Shown here: positions 9,752 through 10,853 of the stretch, in pieces
How positions within the stretch are numbered: the first letter of the stretch is position 1
Layout: each line of letters opens with the position of its first letter
Source: Gammaproteobacteria bacterium
Lineage (GTDB): Bacteria > Pseudomonadota > Gammaproteobacteria > BMS3Bbin11
Direction of reading: 5' to 3'
NCBI GenBank assembly: GCA_030597275.1
Contig: JAUVSB010000030.1
Span: 1 to 10,853 of the forward strand
Length of the DNA stretch: 10,853 bases
Program-made: the position numbers and the translations under genes
Notes under the pieces: model-generated
What the model saw: only the letters and a program-made list of their open reading frames with translations
What the model was told of the DNA's origin: nothing
The model's database searches: none

Positions 9752-10122
9752 TCCAGCGCTCCTTTCATCCACTCATAGATGAATCCGATAACCAGTATGC
9801 CAAGAAAAATCATCATGGAGACAAAACCGAACATACCGACTGATTCTTCCTGCAGAACGATTGCCCAGGGGAAAAGAAAGGCAATTTCAAGGTCAAAAAT
9901 AATAAACAGGATGGCTACCAGATAATAACGCACGTCAAATTTCATCCGCGCGTCTTCAAATTCATCAAAACCACATTCGAATGGAGATAGTTTGACGGGA
10001 TTCGGACGATCAACTTTCAGTAACATGCTGAAAATCTTGCCAAATATGATAAGCATTGCACCAAACATAAAGCCTACGGCAATGAACACCAGAATCGGTA
10101 TATAGTTCTCAAGCATGGTCAT
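9742..10122 (-). CDS. nuoA: NADH-quinone oxidoreductase subunit A
   Basis: NuoA (ND3 homologue) is a three-helix membrane subunit at the junction of the two arms. The product is 126 residues, within the normal range. Hydrophobic segments lie at about 7-32, 66-89 and 97-117. The long loop between TM1 and TM2 carries the conserved [11 protein letters not shown] motif with Cys50, the position equivalent to the active/deactive switch cysteine of ND3. TM2 holds the buried acidic pair Asp77 and Glu79 in [11 protein letters not shown], part of the E-channel. It is the first nuo gene, with a promoter about 80-105 bp upstream of the start. Two ATGs compete (10122 and 10116); neither has a clear Shine-Dalgarno, and the second, giving [11 protein letters not shown], resembles many family N-termini, so the protein may be two residues shorter. 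Confidence 0.96.
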   Translation of the reverse strand: MTMLENYIPILVFIAVGFMFGAMLIIFGKIFSMLLKVDRPNPVKLSPFECGFDEFEDARMKFDVRYYLVAILFIIFDLEIAFLFPWAIVLQEESVGMFGFVSMMIFLGILVIGFIYEWMKGALEWE

Positions 10123-10135
10123 TTTATATTTTTGG

Positions 10136-10153
10136 CTCTGCCAGGTGGCAAAG
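10136..10153 (-). promoter_or_regulatory. Small hairpin in the nuoA leader, near the start codon
   Basis: On the transcribed strand CTTTGCC and GGCAGAG can pair (7 bp including one T-G wobble) around the tetraloop ACCT. The hairpin ends about 13 nt before the nuoA ATG at 10122, where no Shine-Dalgarno is seen. It could influence ribosome access or mRNA stability, but it is short and may be chance. Confidence 0.3.
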
Positions 10154-10171
10154 AGCTCTACCCTCCATTCT

Positions 10172-10194
10172 CTTCGCCGCTAGAAAATGCGAAG
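10172..10194 (-). promoter_or_regulatory. Possible 5'-end hairpin of the nuo transcript
   Basis: The transcribed strand contains CTTCGC, an 11-nt loop, then GCGAAG, a perfect 6-bp stem. It falls at or just after the start point expected from the -10 box at 10200-10205, so it would sit at the very 5' end of the mRNA. Such stems can protect transcripts from decay, but the loop is large and no function is shown. Confidence 0.3.
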
Positions 10195-10199
10195 CGCTC

Positions 10200-10228
10200 A
10201 GTCTAGGTTGCATCAAGTCTTGTGTCAA
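10200..10228 (-). promoter_or_regulatory. Predicted sigma70-type promoter for the nuo operon
   Basis: On the minus strand the -35 box is TTGACA (plus-strand 10223-10228, a perfect consensus), followed by exactly 17 nt and the -10 box TAGACT (10200-10205, four of six consensus bases). An AT-rich block at about 10244-10260 lies upstream, where an UP element would be. The predicted start point near 10193 gives a leader of about 70 nt before nuoA. This is a sequence-based prediction without experimental support. Confidence 0.65.
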
Positions 10229-10241
10229 GCCAGAGCAAGAC
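10217..10241. repeat. Inverted repeat spanning the -35 box (possible operator)
   Basis: GTCTTG at 10217-10222 and CAAGAC at 10236-10241 are perfect 6-bp inverted arms separated by 13 bp. The -35 hexamer lies inside the spacer. The geometry would suit a dimeric regulator, but I do not recognise the site, and a 6-bp dyad with this freedom is expected about once by chance in a region this long. Confidence 0.2.
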
Positions 10242-10330
10242 AAAATAATTATTATTAATCAATGACTTACAATAAGTGCAAGAAAGATAGCACAAGTATT
10301 TTTTATTGCTGTAAAAAGAATTTTTCAGCT

Positions 10331-10356
10331 GGGTCAGGCATATTTGCCTTTAACCC
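10331..10356 (-). terminator. Hairpin downstream of tRNA-Leu (weak or attenuating terminator at best)
   Basis: On the transcribed strand GGGT and ACCC close an internal loop, and AGGCA pairs with TGCCT around the loop AATA. The hairpin begins 8 nt after the tRNA CCA end. A T-run (five T) occurs only at 10313-10317, about 14 nt downstream, so this is not a classical intrinsic terminator. It may help 3' processing of the tRNA or partly separate secG-tRNA transcription from nuo. Read-through into nuo remains possible. Confidence 0.3.
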
Positions 10357-10364
10357 TTTATAAA

Positions 10365-10449
10365 TGGTGCCGAAGGCCGGACTCGAACCGGCATGGCTTG
10401 CGCCACCGCCCCCTCAAGACGGCGTGTCTACCAATTTCACCACTTCGGC
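10365..10449 (-). tRNA. tRNA-Leu (anticodon GAG)
   Basis: This is a complete 85-nt class II tRNA. The acceptor arms GCCGAAG and CTTCGGC pair perfectly, followed by A and an encoded CCA (plus-strand TGG at 10365-10367). The D-arm contains the GGTAGAC stretch. The anticodon stem CCGTC/GGCGG (one G-T pair) closes the loop TTGAGGG, giving anticodon GAG (plus-strand 10413-10415), which reads CUC and CUU leucine codons. A long variable arm (TGGCGCAAGCCA) is present, as expected for tRNA-Leu. The T-arm GCCGG-TTCGAGT-CCGGC is canonical. It starts only 5 nt after the secG stop codon, so it is almost certainly transcribed with secG and released by processing. The secG - tRNA-Leu - nuoA order is a familiar proteobacterial arrangement. 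Confidence 0.97.
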
Positions 10450-10454
10450 AATGC

Positions 10455-10853
10455 TTATTCTTTACTCTCCGGCTCAGTATCGCCCGCAACACCGGGAACT
10501 GCCGGGATATTTAAGGAAGATGTTTCATCCCCAACATTTGTTTTTTGAATACTATCATCTGGCATTGCAGGGATATCATTCTTTAAGCCATCGAGTTCAG
10601 TTTTTGGTAGCAATGGCATCTCTTCTGTTTTCGCTGGTACGGGCTCTTTCATTTCCTGCATTACAGCTTCAGTGACACTGGTTGGTTTTGCAGTTTTACT
10701 ATAAAGATAGGTCAGCGAAAGACTGGTAAGAAAGAAGATTGTAGCCAGTATTGCAGTAGTACGAGAAAGAAAATTGGCAGAGCCCTGACTTCCGAACAGA
10801 GAGCCTGAAGCACCACCGCCACCGCCGCCAAAAGCAGCACCAGCATCAGCACC
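10455..10853 (-). CDS. secG: Protein-export membrane protein SecG (3' part; N-terminus outside window)
   Basis: SecG is the accessory subunit of the SecYEG translocon in the inner membrane and assists SecA-driven protein export. The visible 132 residues begin in the Gly-rich cytoplasmic loop ([14 protein letters not shown], encoded by a GGC/GGT repeat), then show the family motif [24 protein letters not shown], which leads into the second transmembrane helix at about 31-52. After TLYS-like residues (SLTYLYSK) comes a tail of about 80 residues rich in Pro, Glu, Asp and Lys (for example [21 protein letters not shown]), ending GDTEPESKE. The whole E. coli protein is only about 110 residues, so the tail is long, although variable C-termini do occur in proteobacterial SecG. 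The missing part should be the first helix. The frame is open to the window edge. Confidence 0.9.
   Translation of the reverse strand, partial: GADAGAAFGGGGGGASGSLFGSQGSANFLSRTTAILATIFFLTSLSLTYLYSKTAKPTSVTEAVMQEMKEPVPAKTEEMPLLPKTELDGLKNDIPAMPDDSIQKTNVGDETSSLNIPAVPGVAGDTEPESKE

Noticed and set aside
10261..10300. A second promoter candidate (TTGCAC ... TAATAA) upstream of the main one
   Set aside because: The -10-like match is poor and its position shifts with spacing. The AT-rich block is better explained as part of the main promoter region.
10308..10329. GCTGAAAAA / TTTTT-A-CAGC hairpin between the tRNA and nuoA as a terminator
   Set aside because: The stem is mostly A-T pairs with a bulge, and on the transcribed strand it is followed by an A-rich stretch, not a T-run, so it does not fit an intrinsic terminator for minus-strand transcription.
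10364..10675. Plus-strand open frame of 103 codons beginning MVPKAGLEPAW
   Set aside because: It reads antisense through the tRNA-Leu gene and the secG tail. KAGLEPAW-type peptides are a well-known artefact of translating the reverse strand of leucine tRNAs.
1..10853. Search for a novel system, defence island, mobile element or CRISPR array
   Set aside because: Every stretch longer than about 250 nt is accounted for by nuo genes, secG or the tRNA. I saw no transposase, integrase, direct-repeat array or unknown gene. tRNA genes can serve as integration sites, but no repeat of the tRNA 3' end is seen here.

Overview
The window is an ordinary respiratory locus. It holds most of a bacterial nuo operon, encoding proton-pumping NADH:quinone oxidoreductase (respiratory complex I). 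All genes lie on the minus strand, so transcription runs from high to low coordinates. The order in that direction is secG (3' part only) - tRNA-Leu(GAG) - nuoA-B-C-D-E-F-G-H-I-J-K - nuoL (5' part only). nuoM and nuoN would be expected past position 1 but are not in the window.

Likely organism: a proteobacterium, most probably a gammaproteobacterium outside the enteric group, with a betaproteobacterium as the alternative. Three things suggest this. The secG / tRNA-Leu(GAG) / nuoA neighbourhood is a common proteobacterial arrangement. nuoC and nuoD are separate genes, whereas E. coli has a nuoCD fusion. NuoG is about 780 residues and lacks the extra N7 cluster cysteines of the roughly 900-residue enteric form. 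Base composition is moderate, a little under half G+C by eye. This taxonomic reading is inference and is not based on any search.

Layout: positions 10455-10853 encode the C-terminal part of SecG, a subunit of the SecYEG translocon, with an unusually long Pro/acidic tail. A complete tRNA-Leu(GAG) with encoded CCA follows 5 nt after the secG stop. The 242-nt gap at 10123-10364 holds a good sigma70-type promoter for nuo (TTGACA - 17 nt - TAGACT), two small hairpins in the predicted leader, a hairpin just after the tRNA, and a short dyad over the -35 box. From 10122 to 1 the genes are tightly packed, with junctions from a 10-bp overlap to a 30-nt gap, as expected for one polycistronic transcript with coupled translation.

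How the genes work together: NuoE, NuoF and NuoG form the NADH-oxidising module (FMN plus N1a, N1b, N3, N4 and N5). NuoB, NuoC, NuoD and NuoI form the connecting module (N2, N6a, N6b and the quinone site). NuoH, NuoA, NuoJ, NuoK and NuoL are membrane subunits that couple quinone reduction to proton pumping. The cofactor ligands and key membrane charges I checked are present, so I predict an intact, functional complex. I found no extra gene, mobile element, CRISPR array or pseudogene, and no sign of a previously undescribed system. The points worth a second look are the SecG tail, the secG-tRNA-nuo linkage with its leader, and several start-site corrections.
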